The position numbers were made by a program, and so were the translations under genes. This document shows positions 45,622 to 54,797 of a stretch of DNA of 64,000 nt, piece after piece. The stretch's first letter is position 1. Each line of letters starts with the position of its first letter. The notes beneath the pieces were generated by a model. The model was not told the origin of the DNA, did not search any database, and saw only the letters and a list, made by a program, of their open reading frames with translations. Source of the DNA: Confluentibacter flavum (lineage in GTDB: Bacteria > Bacteroidota > Bacteroidia > Flavobacteriales > Flavobacteriaceae); NCBI RefSeq assembly GCF_002843175.1, contig NZ_PJEO01000011.1, positions 1-64,000 on the forward strand, given 5' to 3'.

Positions 45622-47105
45622 ATCGAAGCTGTTAACATAACCATTGTAAACACGGTTAAAATAATTACTAACGGTATTATGAATTTCAACCATTTATCAT
45701 ACCCAACTTTTACAATAGCTAAGGACGCCAATATTAATCCCGTCGGACTTATAAAAGCAAACAGTCCCATGCCGTATTGATAAGCATTTACAATGGCTTC
45801 TCTACCAATACCAACACCGTCCGCCAACGGAGACATAATAGGCATGGTTAAAACGGCCATTCCTGAGGACGATGGAATAAAAAAGGATAGTCCACCATAA
45901 ATATAAAGCATGGCATTTATGAAAATTCCTTTGTTCATACCGTTTGTAGCATTGCTCGCATAATATAGTAGCGTATCACTAATTTGACCATCCACCATTA
46001 ATATAGTGACGCCTCGTGCGATTCCAATAATCAAAGCGACTCCCAATAGTTCGCTGGCACCTTTTACAAAGGTTTCTACGAATGTATATTCATCAATTTT
46101 AGCTATAAAACCTATAATTATGACCCCGACAAAAAAGACAGTTGTCATTTCAAGAAACCACCACTCCAATTGTGAGACGCCATAAATCATAACAAAAAAG
46201 CACATGATGAAGGTAAATAAGATGAGTCTTAATCGGTTGTTTAATGGTATTGTTGAATGTGTAGAATTTCCAAAATGTTTTTCAATCTCCTCTTTCTGAC
46301 TAAAAATAATAGATTTTGAAGGATATTTTTTAACACGTTGTGCGTAGCGAAGAATGTATAATATACAAATAAGAGTTCCTAAAACTAACATGATTATTCT
46401 GCCAGTTAATCCAACCGTCCAATTAATACCCGCGGCATCAGATGCTATAATGGAACTGAATGGATTTGTTGTGGAAAAGGTGGTTCCTATTGATGACCCA
46501 ACATAAATGCACGCAAGTGGTACCATCGCATCATATTTTGCAGCTAAAAATATAGGAATCAAAATAGGGTAAAATGCAATGGTTTCTTCAGCAAGACCAA
46601 AAGTGGTTCCTCCAACAGCTATCAATATTGTAACAAAAATGATGAGTAAATATTCCTTTCCCTTTAATACGCTTGCTAACCATGCTATTCCAGATTCAAA
46701 AGCCCCAGTAATGTTCATAATGCCTATGAGTCCGCCAATGAACAAGACAAGAAAAATAATATCCGCCGCTTCAATAATCCCTTTAATAGGGGATTTTATA
46801 AATGCAACAATGCCTTGGGGTGTATCATCTACTTTATGATAGGTGTTTGGGATGCTAATTGGTTTCCAAATATCACCACTTGTGAATTTTTCTATTGGGA
46901 TTTTAATGTCTAGCGTATCTAATGTTTCTTGGGAAGCTTCTAAAGTTTCTATTTTATTTAAGCTTGTTCGAGTAAATGTGTTTTCATTTTTATTATAAGC
47001 CAAAGAATCAAATTTTCCAGAAGGAATAAACCATGTAAGGATAGCCACAAGACCAGCGATAATAAAGAGTATGGTTTGTGCAGTTGGGAATTTTATTTTT
47101 TTCAA
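45612..47105 (-). CDS. YfcC family transporter (DcuC/AbgT-like)
   Basis: A 497-residue membrane protein with about 12 hydrophobic segments. It starts KKIKFPTAQTILFIIAGLVA and has GTTFGLAEETIAFYPILIP and SFFIPSSSGMAVLTMPIM, the paired loops typical of YfcC transporters. Family members are thought to move C4-dicarboxylates or basic amino acids or peptides. The start codon is TTG at 47103-47105. It overlaps the SMP-30-like gene at its 3' end and diverges from ung. Confidence 0.88.
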   Translation of the reverse strand: MKKIKFPTAQTILFIIAGLVAILTWFIPSGKFDSLAYNKNENTFTRTSLNKIETLEASQETLDTLDIKIPIEKFTSGDIWKPISIPNTYHKVDDTPQGIVAFIKSPIKGIIEAADIIFLVLFIGGLIGIMNITGAFESGIAWLASVLKGKEYLLIIFVTILIAVGGTTFGLAEETIAFYPILIPIFLAAKYDAMVPLACIYVGSSIGTTFSTTNPFSSIIASDAAGINWTVGLTGRIIMLVLGTLICILYILRYAQRVKKYPSKSIIFSQKEEIEKHFGNSTHSTIPLNNRLRLILFTFIMCFFVMIYGVSQLEWWFLEMTTVFFVGVIIIGFIAKIDEYTFVETFVKGASELLGVALIIGIARGVTILMVDGQISDTLLYYASNATNGMNKGIFINAMLYIYGGLSFFIPSSSGMAVLTMPIMSPLADGVGIGREAIVNAYQYGMGLFAFISPTGLILASLAIVKVGYDKWLKFIIPLVIILTVFTMVMLTASIYL

Positions 47106-47170
47106 TCTCTAATAAGTTTTAATATGATTAAAGATAGTATTATTTTTATTTCGATTATTAAATTAATAAA

Positions 47171-47836
47171 ATGAATGTAGACATACACGACAGTTGGAAA
47201 CCATATTTACAAGACGAATTTGAGAAACCATATTTTAAAGATTTAGTGAATTTTGTTAAGAATGAGTACGTTAATAATCAATGTTTTCCTCCTGGAAAGC
47301 AAATATTCAACGCATTCAATTGTTGTCCGTTTGAAAATATTAAAGTTGTTATTATTGGACAAGATCCGTATCATGGTTATGGGCAAGCACACGGTCTTTG
47401 TTTTTCTGTAAATGATGGTGTTAGTCATCCGCCATCGCTCATCAACATTTTTAAGGAAATCGAACAAGATTTAGGTATTCCTTATCCAAAAAGTGGCAAT
47501 TTAATGCGTTGGGCGGAGCAAGGAGTGTTATTGTTGAATGCTACATTAACTGTAAGGGCTAATCAAGCTGGAAGTCATCAAAACAAAGGATGGGAAACTT
47601 TTACGGATACTATTATAGAAATAATTAATGATAAAAAGGAAGAGGTAATATTTTTGTTATGGGGGGGTTACGCTAAACAAAAAACCAAATATATTGAGGA
47701 TACTAAGCATAAAATTTTAGTGTCAGGACACCCTTCTCCATTAAGTGCCAATAGAGGATACTGGTTTGGAAACAAACATTTTAGCAAGACTAACTTCCTG
47801 TTGGAGCAAGTCTTTCAGGCACCGATTCAATGGTAA
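47171..47836 (+). CDS. ung: Uracil-DNA glycosylase
   Basis: A 221-residue family 1 UDG. The water-activating motif GQDPYHG (63-69), the FSVNDGVSHPPSL binding region and the DNA-intercalating loop HPSPLSANRG (near 186) are all present. It removes uracil from DNA as the first step of base-excision repair. The gene seems to be alone on its transcript, or coupled with the tiny frame that starts within its stop. Confidence 0.96.
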   Translation: MNVDIHDSWKPYLQDEFEKPYFKDLVNFVKNEYVNNQCFPPGKQIFNAFNCCPFENIKVVIIGQDPYHGYGQAHGLCFSVNDGVSHPPSLINIFKEIEQDLGIPYPKSGNLMRWAEQGVLLLNATLTVRANQAGSHQNKGWETFTDTIIEIINDKKEEVIFLLWGGYAKQKTKYIEDTKHKILVSGHPSPLSANRGYWFGNKHFSKTNFLLEQVFQAPIQW

Positions 47837-48012
47837 GACTTGTATTTAAAACCACAGTTTTCTTAATATCTTGTTTTTGTTTTGTGATTTTATTACAACT
47901 AAATTTTAGTAATAATAAATTAATGAGAACCAATACTGAGAGGGATACTGTAATTGTAAATAACATAGGCATTGGGGTTAAATGTTCGACAAAATACAAC
48001 TATTATAGATAA
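47830..48012 (+). CDS. Possible small membrane-anchored protein overlapping the ung stop
   Basis: A 60-residue frame that starts inside the ung stop region (ATGGTAA). It begins MVRLVFKTTVFLISCFCFVI, a plausible signal anchor, and continues with a polar tail. No family is recognised. The overlap would allow translational coupling with ung, but in AT-rich DNA such hydrophobic frames arise by chance; the other strand also has one here. Confidence 0.25.
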   Translation: MVRLVFKTTVFLISCFCFVILLQLNFSNNKLMRTNTERDTVIVNNIGIGVKCSTKYNYYR

Positions 48013-48221
48013 AAAACAAATTTTCAACAAAAATAAGCTATATTATACTACAAACAAATACTTATTTGTAAGTATTTTTATTTTTTTACATAATCAAAAA
48101 ATTTAACTTAATTTTTAGTGTTTTAAGTGTTTTTAATGAGTAAAATCAAGAATCTGGTTATTTTATGTTAATTTTTTAAAAATTATGTTTTTCCATTTCG
48201 GTTTGTAATAATTTTTTCAAA

Positions 48222-48254
48222 TTTGCATTGAAAACAAAATATAGTTTATTTTTG
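48222..48254 (+). promoter_or_regulatory. Putative promoter of the menaquinone operon
   Basis: TATTTTTG (48247-48254) fits TAnnTTTG and lies 14 bp before the menB ATG. Upstream TTTG (48222-48225) has a spacing of 21 bp, and a TTG at 48228-48230 a spacing of 16 bp; either could serve as the -33 element. Confidence 0.5.
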
Positions 48255-48268
48255 AACAAACTAATAAA

Positions 48269-49108
48269 ATGAAGCAAGTCAACTGGAAAACCGTTAAAGA
48301 ATATGAAGACATCACATATAAAAAATGTAATGGTGTTGCCCGTATAGCATTTAACAGGCCAAATGTGCGTAATGCTTTTAGACCAAAAACCACTAGCGAA
48401 TTGTATGAAGCATTTTATGATGCTGGTGAAGATATAAACATAGGTGTTGTTTTATTATCCGCAGAGGGTCCTTCCACTAAAGATGGTATTTGGAGCTTTT
48501 GTTCAGGAGGCGATCAAAAGGCCAGGGGTCATCAAGGTTATGTGGGAGAAGATGGCTATCATCGATTAAATATTCTAGAAGTTCAACGTTTAATTCGCTT
48601 CATGCCCAAGGTTGTTATAGCTGTAGTGCCTGGTTGGGCTGTTGGCGGCGGACATAGCTTACATGTGGTTTGCGATTTAACGTTAGCTAGTAAAGAACAT
48701 GCTATTTTTAAACAAACAGATGCCGATGTCACTAGTTTTGATGGAGGTTATGGTTCTGCCTATCTCGCTAAAATGGTTGGGCAAAAAAAAGCTAGGGAAA
48801 TATTCTTTTTAGGAAGAAATTATTCGGCTCAAGACGCTTTTGATATGGGCATGGTAAATGCCGTTATATCCCATGATGACCTCGAAGCTACAGCATATCA
48901 ATGGGCTGAGGAAATATTAGCAAAATCACCAACATCTATTAAAATGCTTAAGTTTGCCATGAACCTTACAGATGATGGCATGGTTGGCCAACAAGTATTT
49001 GCAGGCGAAGCTACTCGTTTGGCTTATATGACCGATGAAGCAAAGGAAGGGCGAAATGCTTTTTTAGAAAAGCGCAAGCCTAACTTTGAAAAAAAATGGA
49101 TTCCTTAA
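48269..49108 (+). CDS. menB: 1,4-dihydroxy-2-naphthoyl-CoA synthase
   Basis: A 279-residue crotonase-fold enzyme. Diagnostic MenB parts are FNRPNVRNAFRPKT, WSFCSGGDQKARG (CoA/oxyanion), VPGWAVGGGHSL and the C-terminal SFDGGYGSAYLAKMVG. It closes the second ring of menaquinone, from OSB-CoA to DHNA-CoA. It is the first gene of the men operon and abuts menA without spacer. Length is typical. Confidence 0.96.
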   Translation: MKQVNWKTVKEYEDITYKKCNGVARIAFNRPNVRNAFRPKTTSELYEAFYDAGEDINIGVVLLSAEGPSTKDGIWSFCSGGDQKARGHQGYVGEDGYHRLNILEVQRLIRFMPKVVIAVVPGWAVGGGHSLHVVCDLTLASKEHAIFKQTDADVTSFDGGYGSAYLAKMVGQKKAREIFFLGRNYSAQDAFDMGMVNAVISHDDLEATAYQWAEEILAKSPTSIKMLKFAMNLTDDGMVGQQVFAGEATRLAYMTDEAKEGRNAFLEKRKPNFEKKWIP

Positions 49109-50011
49109 ATGAAAAATATTAAGCTGTGGATTTCTAGTATGCGTCTTAGAACGCTTCCTTTATCTATTTCAGGCATTATTTTAGCATCTTTTTTAGCAGA
49201 ATACAATGGTTTTTTTGAATGGGATATATTTATTTTTGCCATTTTAACAACCATAAGTTTTCAAATATTATCAAATCTTGCAAATGATTATGGAGATGGT
49301 GTTAAGGGAACGGATAATAACGACAGAATAGGTCCTGAACGCGCCATACAAAGTGGCAGTATTTCTCCGGATAGTATGTTCAGTGCCATAAAAATTTCTA
49401 TATTAATTTCAATAGTACTAGCCTTTATGCTTATTTTTTTGGCATTTGGGGTAAAGCATTTTTTATTAACCGTCATTTTCTTTTTATTGGGCATAGCTTC
49501 AATAGTGGCTGCAATTCGTTATACGGTGGGCAGTAATGCTTATGGATATAATGGATTAGGAGATGTATTTGTGTTTCTTTTTTTCGGATTGGTTAGTGTT
49601 ATTGGTTGCTATGTGTTGTATGCTAAACAAATTGACCATGTGGTATTTTTGCCCGCTTGCGTTATTGGGCTGTTAAGCGTGGCTGTTTTAAATCTTAATA
49701 ATATGCGCGATATCATTTCTGATGAAAAGTCTAGTAAAATCACTTTAGCGGTTAGACTAGGCGCCAAAAATGCCAAAATATATCATTTAACGTTGATCGC
49801 TTTCGCTATTTTATTATCAATACTTTTTGGAATATTATATTATACGTCTATTTATAATTTAATTTTTATAGTAGCTTACATACCATTAATAAAACACTTC
49901 ATTAAAGTATATAAAAATGAAGATTCTCAGGTTTTGGATGGTGAATTAAAAAAATTGGCTCTTACCACATTTCTTTTGGCAATCCTTATGGGAATAGGGC
50001 ATTTGTTATAG
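49109..50011 (+). CDS. menA: 1,4-dihydroxy-2-naphthoate polyprenyltransferase
   Basis: A 300-residue UbiA-type membrane enzyme with eight or nine hydrophobic segments. The Mg-prenyl-diphosphate motif NLANDYGDGVKGTDN (Asp-rich) and the adjacent RIGPERAIQSG are diagnostic; a second DMRD-like motif reads NNMRDIISDEK. It attaches the prenyl chain to DHNA in the inner membrane. Its ATG follows the menB stop directly. Confidence 0.95.
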   Translation: MKNIKLWISSMRLRTLPLSISGIILASFLAEYNGFFEWDIFIFAILTTISFQILSNLANDYGDGVKGTDNNDRIGPERAIQSGSISPDSMFSAIKISILISIVLAFMLIFLAFGVKHFLLTVIFFLLGIASIVAAIRYTVGSNAYGYNGLGDVFVFLFFGLVSVIGCYVLYAKQIDHVVFLPACVIGLLSVAVLNLNNMRDIISDEKSSKITLAVRLGAKNAKIYHLTLIAFAILLSILFGILYYTSIYNLIFIVAYIPLIKHFIKVYKNEDSQVLDGELKKLALTTFLLAILMGIGHLL

Positions 50012-50111
50012 TTTTTTTGTATTTTTCTTTTTTTAAATTTTATTTTTTAAATAATGAAACACCCATATGAATTGTATTCACACACATAAGGATTATTATT
50101 CAGGGCGTTCC

Positions 50112-50129
50112 TTCCGATAGCTATCGGGA
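50112..50129. repeat. Dispersed palindrome, second copy of the in-gene element
   Basis: TTCCGATAGCTATCGGGA matches the 18-bp palindrome at 12481-12498 at 17 of 18 positions; 50114-50127 is perfectly symmetric. It lies in the 148-bp spacer between menA and the MBL hydrolase gene, where it could fold in the operon mRNA. Confidence 0.8.
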
Positions 50130-50159
50130 TGACCAAATTAAAACAATTAATATAAATAG

Positions 50160-50837
50160 ATGAAAATAACATTTTATGGACACGCTAGTTTAGGCATTGA
50201 AGTAAGTGATGTAACGATTCTAGTAGATCCTTTCATAACAGGAAATCCTAAGGCATCACATATAAATATAGATGAGTTAGAAGCCGATTATATTTTTTTA
50301 ACCCATGCCCATCAAGATCATATTTTAGATGTAGAAAACATTGCCAAACGAACAGGTGCGATAGTAGTATCTAATTTTGAAATTGTTACCCATTTTGAAA
50401 AACTAGGTATTGAAGGACATCCCATGAATCATGGCGGTCAATGGGATTTCGAGTTTGGTAATGTAAAATACGTCAATGCCATACATTCATCATCTTTCCC
50501 GGATGGCACGTATGGTGGTCAACCCGGAGGTTTTGTCATTGAAGGTGAGCATAAAAACATATATATCGCTGGCGATACGGCCTTAACCTTTGATATGAAA
50601 CTCATTGCACTACAAACTAAGTTGGATCTAGCCATTTTATCAATAGGAGACAACTTTACAATGGGAATACATGATGCCATCATAGCAAGTGATTTTGTAC
50701 AATGTGATAAAGTTTTAGGCTGCCATTTTGATACGTTTGGATATATTGAAATTAATCATGACGAGGCAAAGCAAATGTTTTTTGAAAAAGGAAAAGACTT
50801 GATGCTTTTGGAGATTGGCGAAAGTATTGAGTTATAA
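50160..50837 (+). CDS. MBL-fold metal-dependent hydrolase (UPF0173 type)
   Basis: A 225-residue metallo-beta-lactamase-fold protein. It starts KITFYGHASLGIE and has the metal-binding THAHQDHILD (HxHxDH), MNHGG, the later AGDTAL (bridging Asp) and GCHFDTFGYIEI (last His). This is the UPF0173 layout; substrates are not known for most members. Its place between menA and menC, abutting menC directly, suggests a role related to quinone synthesis. A thioesterase role is considered in the findings. Confidence 0.88.
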   Translation: MKITFYGHASLGIEVSDVTILVDPFITGNPKASHINIDELEADYIFLTHAHQDHILDVENIAKRTGAIVVSNFEIVTHFEKLGIEGHPMNHGGQWDFEFGNVKYVNAIHSSSFPDGTYGGQPGGFVIEGEHKNIYIAGDTALTFDMKLIALQTKLDLAILSIGDNFTMGIHDAIIASDFVQCDKVLGCHFDTFGYIEINHDEAKQMFFEKGKDLMLLEIGESIEL

Positions 50838-51875
50838 ATGATAACAGCATCCTCTAAAAAGTATATTTTAAATTTTAAACAACCTAGTGGAACATCTCGA
50901 GGGATTTTAAAAACCAAGGAAACCTGGTTTATAATACTTCAAGAAGGCATAAAACAAGGCATTGGTGAATGTGGTGTTTTTAGAGGCTTATCAATTGATG
51001 ACAGACCAGATTACGAAGCTAAATTAGAGTGGACTTGTCATAATATCCATTTAGGTTTAGATGCTCTTTTAAATGAATTAATAGCATATCCAAGCATTCA
51101 ATTTGGTTTAGAAACAGCTTTTAAATCATTATTTTCAGAAGATAGATTTGAAATATTTCCTTCAGAATTTACAAAAAGTAACGATTGTATTCCAATAAAT
51201 GGTTTGATTTGGATGGGTTCTGAAGCCTTCATGAAACAGCAAATTAAAGAAAAAATAGACGCAGGATTCCGGTGTATAAAAATGAAGATTGGTGCTATCG
51301 ATTTTCAAACGGAAATCAATCTTTTAAAAGCCTTAAGAAAAGAGTTTACTTCAAAAGAAATTGAATTACGCGTGGATGCCAACGGTGCTTTTTCATGTTT
51401 CGAGGCATTGGAAAAATTAAAAATACTATCAGAATTCGATTTACATTCCATAGAACAACCCATAGAACAAGGTCAGATTGAACATATGACACTTTTATGC
51501 CAACAAACGCCCTTACCCATTGCCCTAGATGAAGAATTAATTGGAATATTTGATGTAACACAAAAGAACATGCTGCTACAAACCATAAAACCTCAATACA
51601 TCATTTTAAAGCCCAGTTTGGTTGGTGGTTTTAAAGGTTGCGACGCATGGATTGATATAGCGGATAAAAAAAATATAGGCTGGTGGATAACCAGTGCCCT
51701 TGAAAGTAACGTTGGGCTAAATGCCATTGCCCAATATACTTATATGAAACAGAATATTATGCCACAAGGACTTGGAACGGGCAGTTTATTTACAAATAAT
51801 TTTGATTCACCCCTTGTGGTTAAAAATGGTACATTGCACTACGATAACTCAAAAAAATGGACATTTAATTTATAA
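50838..51875 (+). CDS. menC: o-Succinylbenzoate synthase
   Basis: A 345-residue enolase-superfamily enzyme. The catalytic KxK motif is CIKMKIG (near 150), and metal ligands lie in RVDANGAF, SIEQPIEQ and ALDEEL; the second lysine is in IILKPSLVGG. The C-terminal TSALESNVGLNAIAQ is typical of MenC. It dehydrates SHCHC to o-succinylbenzoate. The start abuts the stop of the MBL gene, and the CPBP gene starts 4 bp after its stop. Confidence 0.94.
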   Translation: MITASSKKYILNFKQPSGTSRGILKTKETWFIILQEGIKQGIGECGVFRGLSIDDRPDYEAKLEWTCHNIHLGLDALLNELIAYPSIQFGLETAFKSLFSEDRFEIFPSEFTKSNDCIPINGLIWMGSEAFMKQQIKEKIDAGFRCIKMKIGAIDFQTEINLLKALRKEFTSKEIELRVDANGAFSCFEALEKLKILSEFDLHSIEQPIEQGQIEHMTLLCQQTPLPIALDEELIGIFDVTQKNMLLQTIKPQYIILKPSLVGGFKGCDAWIDIADKKNIGWWITSALESNVGLNAIAQYTYMKQNIMPQGLGTGSLFTNNFDSPLVVKNGTLHYDNSKKWTFNL

Positions 51876-51879
51876 GAAT

Positions 51880-52863
51880 ATGTATATAGAACAAGCGTTT
51901 AAGGTGTTGCATGAATGGTGGCGTTATTTCATTGGTCTTTTTATTGTGATATTAGCCGTTATTGCAGGTCAAATTCCATTTGCGGCAGCTGTTTTCATGA
52001 AATCATATGAAACGGGAGAAGATTTGCAAGGCTTAGACAATTCAACAGTAATGTCATTATTAGAGCCAAATTTAAATCTTTTTCTAATGCTTTTGTCATT
52101 TGCTGTAGGTTTGGTGGCATTGCTTTTTGTTGCTAAATTTTTGCATAAGCAAACGGTTGTACAATTAACAACAGCTAGATCTAAAATTGACTGGAAACGC
52201 TTTTGGTTTTCGTTTTTTTTGTGGGGAATTATATCAAGTGGTTTTATATGGTTCGATTACTTTATGTCACCAGAGGATTATGTATTGAATTTTAAATTAG
52301 TGCCTTTTATAATTCTTTTGTTAATAGTGGTCATTTTTATTCCATTGCAAACCAGTTTTGAAGAATATTTATTCAGGGGGTATTTAATGCAGGGCATAGG
52401 ACTGGTTGCTAAGAACAGATGGGTCCCTTTATTAGTAACATCATTGGCTTTTGGACTATTGCATATTGCCAACCCCGAAGTTGATAAATTGGGATACAGT
52501 ATCATGATTTTCTATATAGGTACTGGCTTATTTTTGGGAATTATGACGTTGATGGATGATGGTATGGAGCTTTCTCTTGGGTTTCATGCGGCAAATAATT
52601 TTTTTGCGGCTCTTTTAGTGAGTGCCGATTGGACAGCCTTACAAACGCATTCTGTTTTAAAGGACATCTCAGAACCGTCCAAAGACATGTTAACCGAAAT
52701 GGTTTTGCCTGTTTTCCTTGTTTTTCCTATCTTACTTTTAATAATGTCAAAAAAATATGGTTGGAAAAATTGGAAAGATAAATTATTTGGAAGTATTTTA
52801 GAGCCTGAAAGAGAAACCATAAAAAGTATAGGAAATAATGATGAAAATACCACCAACCTTTGA
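51880..52863 (+). CDS. CPBP family intramembrane glutamic endopeptidase
   Basis: A 327-residue membrane protein from the ATG at 51880; an in-frame ATG at 51772 lies inside menC and is unlikely. The CAAX-protease/bacteriocin-processing motifs are complete: SFEEYLFRGYLMQ (EExxxR, near 160), FGLLHIAN (FxxxH) and HAANNFFA (HxxxN). Its target is unknown. Membership in the men operon is conserved in Flavobacteriia as far as I recall, but its link to quinone synthesis is not explained. Confidence 0.88.
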   Translation: MYIEQAFKVLHEWWRYFIGLFIVILAVIAGQIPFAAAVFMKSYETGEDLQGLDNSTVMSLLEPNLNLFLMLLSFAVGLVALLFVAKFLHKQTVVQLTTARSKIDWKRFWFSFFLWGIISSGFIWFDYFMSPEDYVLNFKLVPFIILLLIVVIFIPLQTSFEEYLFRGYLMQGIGLVAKNRWVPLLVTSLAFGLLHIANPEVDKLGYSIMIFYIGTGLFLGIMTLMDDGMELSLGFHAANNFFAALLVSADWTALQTHSVLKDISEPSKDMLTEMVLPVFLVFPILLLIMSKKYGWKNWKDKLFGSILEPERETIKSIGNNDENTTNL

Positions 52864-53923
52864 TAAAGTACATTTAAAATTTAAACTTAATTCTGGCAAT
52901 TACCAGTATGATGATTTATATGATGTAGCCTATAGCTTTATTAAAGAAGGGGAACATTACGAAGAAGTTTTCGGTCATTTTTTAATGGACTGGCTCGATA
53001 AAAGAGATTATATAATTATTAAAACGTCGGGTTCTACTGGTAAACCCAAAACTATTGAAGTAAAAAAGCAAGCTATGGTAAACTCTGCTATTGCTACTGG
53101 TGATTTTTTTAATTTACAACCAGGAAACAAAGCATTACATTGTTTACCATCAAATTACATTTCCGGTAAAATGATGTTGATCAGGGCTATGATTTTAGGT
53201 TTGGAGTTAGATATCGTTAATCCAACGTCCGAGCCCGTATTTTTAAAAAACAAAAAATACGATTTTTGTGCCATGACACCCATGCAATTGCGAAACACCC
53301 TTGATAGGACCCATAATATAGAAACCATAATTGTAGGTGGCTCAAAGGTTACCAATTCTTTAAAAGAAGCCATAGCCAACCATCCTGCCAAAATTTTTGA
53401 AACTTATGGCATGACGGAGACAGTAAGTCATTTTGCTTTAAAACAATTAAATAATTTTACAGAAGAGCAGCGCAATAAGCAACAGCATTTTAAATTATTG
53501 CCAGGTATATCCATCTCTCAAGATGAAAGGAAGTGCTTAGTGGTTGAGGTTCCCTATATTTCGAAGGACAAAATAGTCACCAATGATGTTGTTGAAATAC
53601 ATTCTAAAACTGAATTTGAATGGATAGGACGTTATGACAATGTGGTAAATACAGGTGGTGTTAAAGTATTTCCAGAACAAATAGAAAACAAGCTTGCCGG
53701 AATTATAGACAAGCGATATATTATAGCTTCTGAGCCAGATGACCTTTTGGGCGAAAAATTGATTTTAGTAGTAGAAGATAAAACCAATCAATTAGATCCT
53801 TCGGTTTTTGATAGTCTTGAAAAATTTGAAAGACCAAAGGTTATTTACAATTTGGAAAAATTCAGCGAAACAGGTTTTGGTAAAATTCAGCGTAATAAAA
53901 CATTGGCGATGTTACATCTATAA
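52838..53923 (+). CDS. menE: o-Succinylbenzoate--CoA ligase, short form
   Basis: A 361-residue ANL-superfamily adenylating enzyme, shorter than the usual 450-500 residues because the N-terminal domain is reduced. The P-loop TSGSTGKPKT is at 63-72, followed by FETYGMTETVSH (near 190), RYDNVVNTGGVKVFPEQIE (near 270) and the catalytic lysine in GFGKIQRNK (near 352). It makes OSB-CoA for MenB. It overlaps the CPBP gene by 26 bp and the convergent small gene by 6 bp. Confidence 0.9.
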   Translation: MMKIPPTFDKVHLKFKLNSGNYQYDDLYDVAYSFIKEGEHYEEVFGHFLMDWLDKRDYIIIKTSGSTGKPKTIEVKKQAMVNSAIATGDFFNLQPGNKALHCLPSNYISGKMMLIRAMILGLELDIVNPTSEPVFLKNKKYDFCAMTPMQLRNTLDRTHNIETIIVGGSKVTNSLKEAIANHPAKIFETYGMTETVSHFALKQLNNFTEEQRNKQQHFKLLPGISISQDERKCLVVEVPYISKDKIVTNDVVEIHSKTEFEWIGRYDNVVNTGGVKVFPEQIENKLAGIIDKRYIIASEPDDLLGEKLILVVEDKTNQLDPSVFDSLEKFERPKVIYNLEKFSETGFGKIQRNKTLAMLHL

Positions 53924-54388
53924 TGTTTCTATAGCTAAATTATAATCGTACTGTAAATCTTCATGTAATGAAGCGACAATCTTTTTAATGAGAAGTATTT
54001 GGCGCTTATATATGTTTTCCAGTTGTAAGCTATTCTTGATGCTGGGTTTAAAGTCTTTCATCTTCTCACAGAAATAAAGCAATAATTCTACTTCGGTTTC
54101 TTTTTTTGGGGAATACCGAATATACTTTTTGGTTTGTGTTAGAATCTTTCTAATGCTTTTTCTTATGTAGAAGTAACTATTTTTATTTATGGCGTCAAAT
54201 CCTTCATCCATAGACTTTTTTATACTTTCAATATAAGCATCTTCATCAGCTGATTGAAATAAAAGATAGGAGAGAAGTTCTTTATTTTCTTTTTTGAATC
54301 TTGATAAGCGAAGACAAATTTCTTGTAATTCATCAGAAGAAAGATGATTTAATTCTTGCTTAATATCTTTCAGAGGAATGGCTTTCAT
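53918..54388 (-). CDS. Conserved Bacteroidota protein of unknown function
   Basis: A 156-residue protein, all-helical and highly charged, with no signal peptide or membrane segment. Segments such as SSDELQEICLRLSRFKKENK, then KKYIRYSPKKETEVELLLYF and SLHEDLQYDYNL look conserved among Flavobacteriia in my memory. No catalytic motif can be seen. Its 3' end overlaps menE by 6 bp. It follows the DoxX gene by 28 bp on the same strand. Confidence 0.7.
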   Translation of the reverse strand: MKAIPLKDIKQELNHLSSDELQEICLRLSRFKKENKELLSYLLFQSADEDAYIESIKKSMDEGFDAINKNSYFYIRKSIRKILTQTKKYIRYSPKKETEVELLLYFCEKMKDFKPSIKNSLQLENIYKRQILLIKKIVASLHEDLQYDYNLAIETL

Positions 54389-54416
54389 TTATAACATTTA
54401 TATCCATGTTATGGAA

Positions 54417-54797
54417 TTATTTTTTAGTGCCATCTATGGAATATTTTCCAGCACCAGCTAGAAAAATGGCAACAAAACAGATAATAAATAGTAACGCCTT
54501 TTCTTTTGTTCCAATATCATCATTGGCATGCACTATAAAAGCAGCAACAGCCATAGTAATTATAGAAGGAATCGTGGCGATTTTTGTTTTGAATCCAATG
54601 ATTATAAATATTGGAGCAACCACTTCACCTATTAAAGCGAATATTAATGATAAGGTTTCACCAACACCAATAGGGTCTGCAAATTTAATTGGACTAGCAA
54701 AAAGCATGTTTATTTTAGGGATTCCATGCGTAAGCATTAATCCACCTGCTCCTAGGCGGAGTATTAATAAAGCTAAATCGGGAAAATTCTTTTTCAT
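54417..54797 (-). CDS. DoxX family membrane protein
   Basis: A 126-residue protein with four hydrophobic segments. The DoxX signature is LLILRLGAGGLMLTHGIPKI, with the later GEVVAPIFIIIGFKTK and the end AGAGKYSIDG. Bacterial DoxX-like proteins are linked to quinone-dependent redox or sulfur metabolism, but the role is often unclear. It lies between the E1 gene and a small unknown gene, all on the minus strand. Confidence 0.87.
   Translation of the reverse strand: MKKNFPDLALLILRLGAGGLMLTHGIPKINMLFASPIKFADPIGVGETLSLIFALIGEVVAPIFIIIGFKTKIATIPSIITMAVAAFIVHANDDIGTKEKALLFIICFVAIFLAGAGKYSIDGTKK

Noticed and set aside
50160-50837. Beta-lactamase resistance gene
   Set aside because: The motifs and length fit UPF0173 metal-dependent hydrolases, there is no signal peptide, and the context is the men operon.
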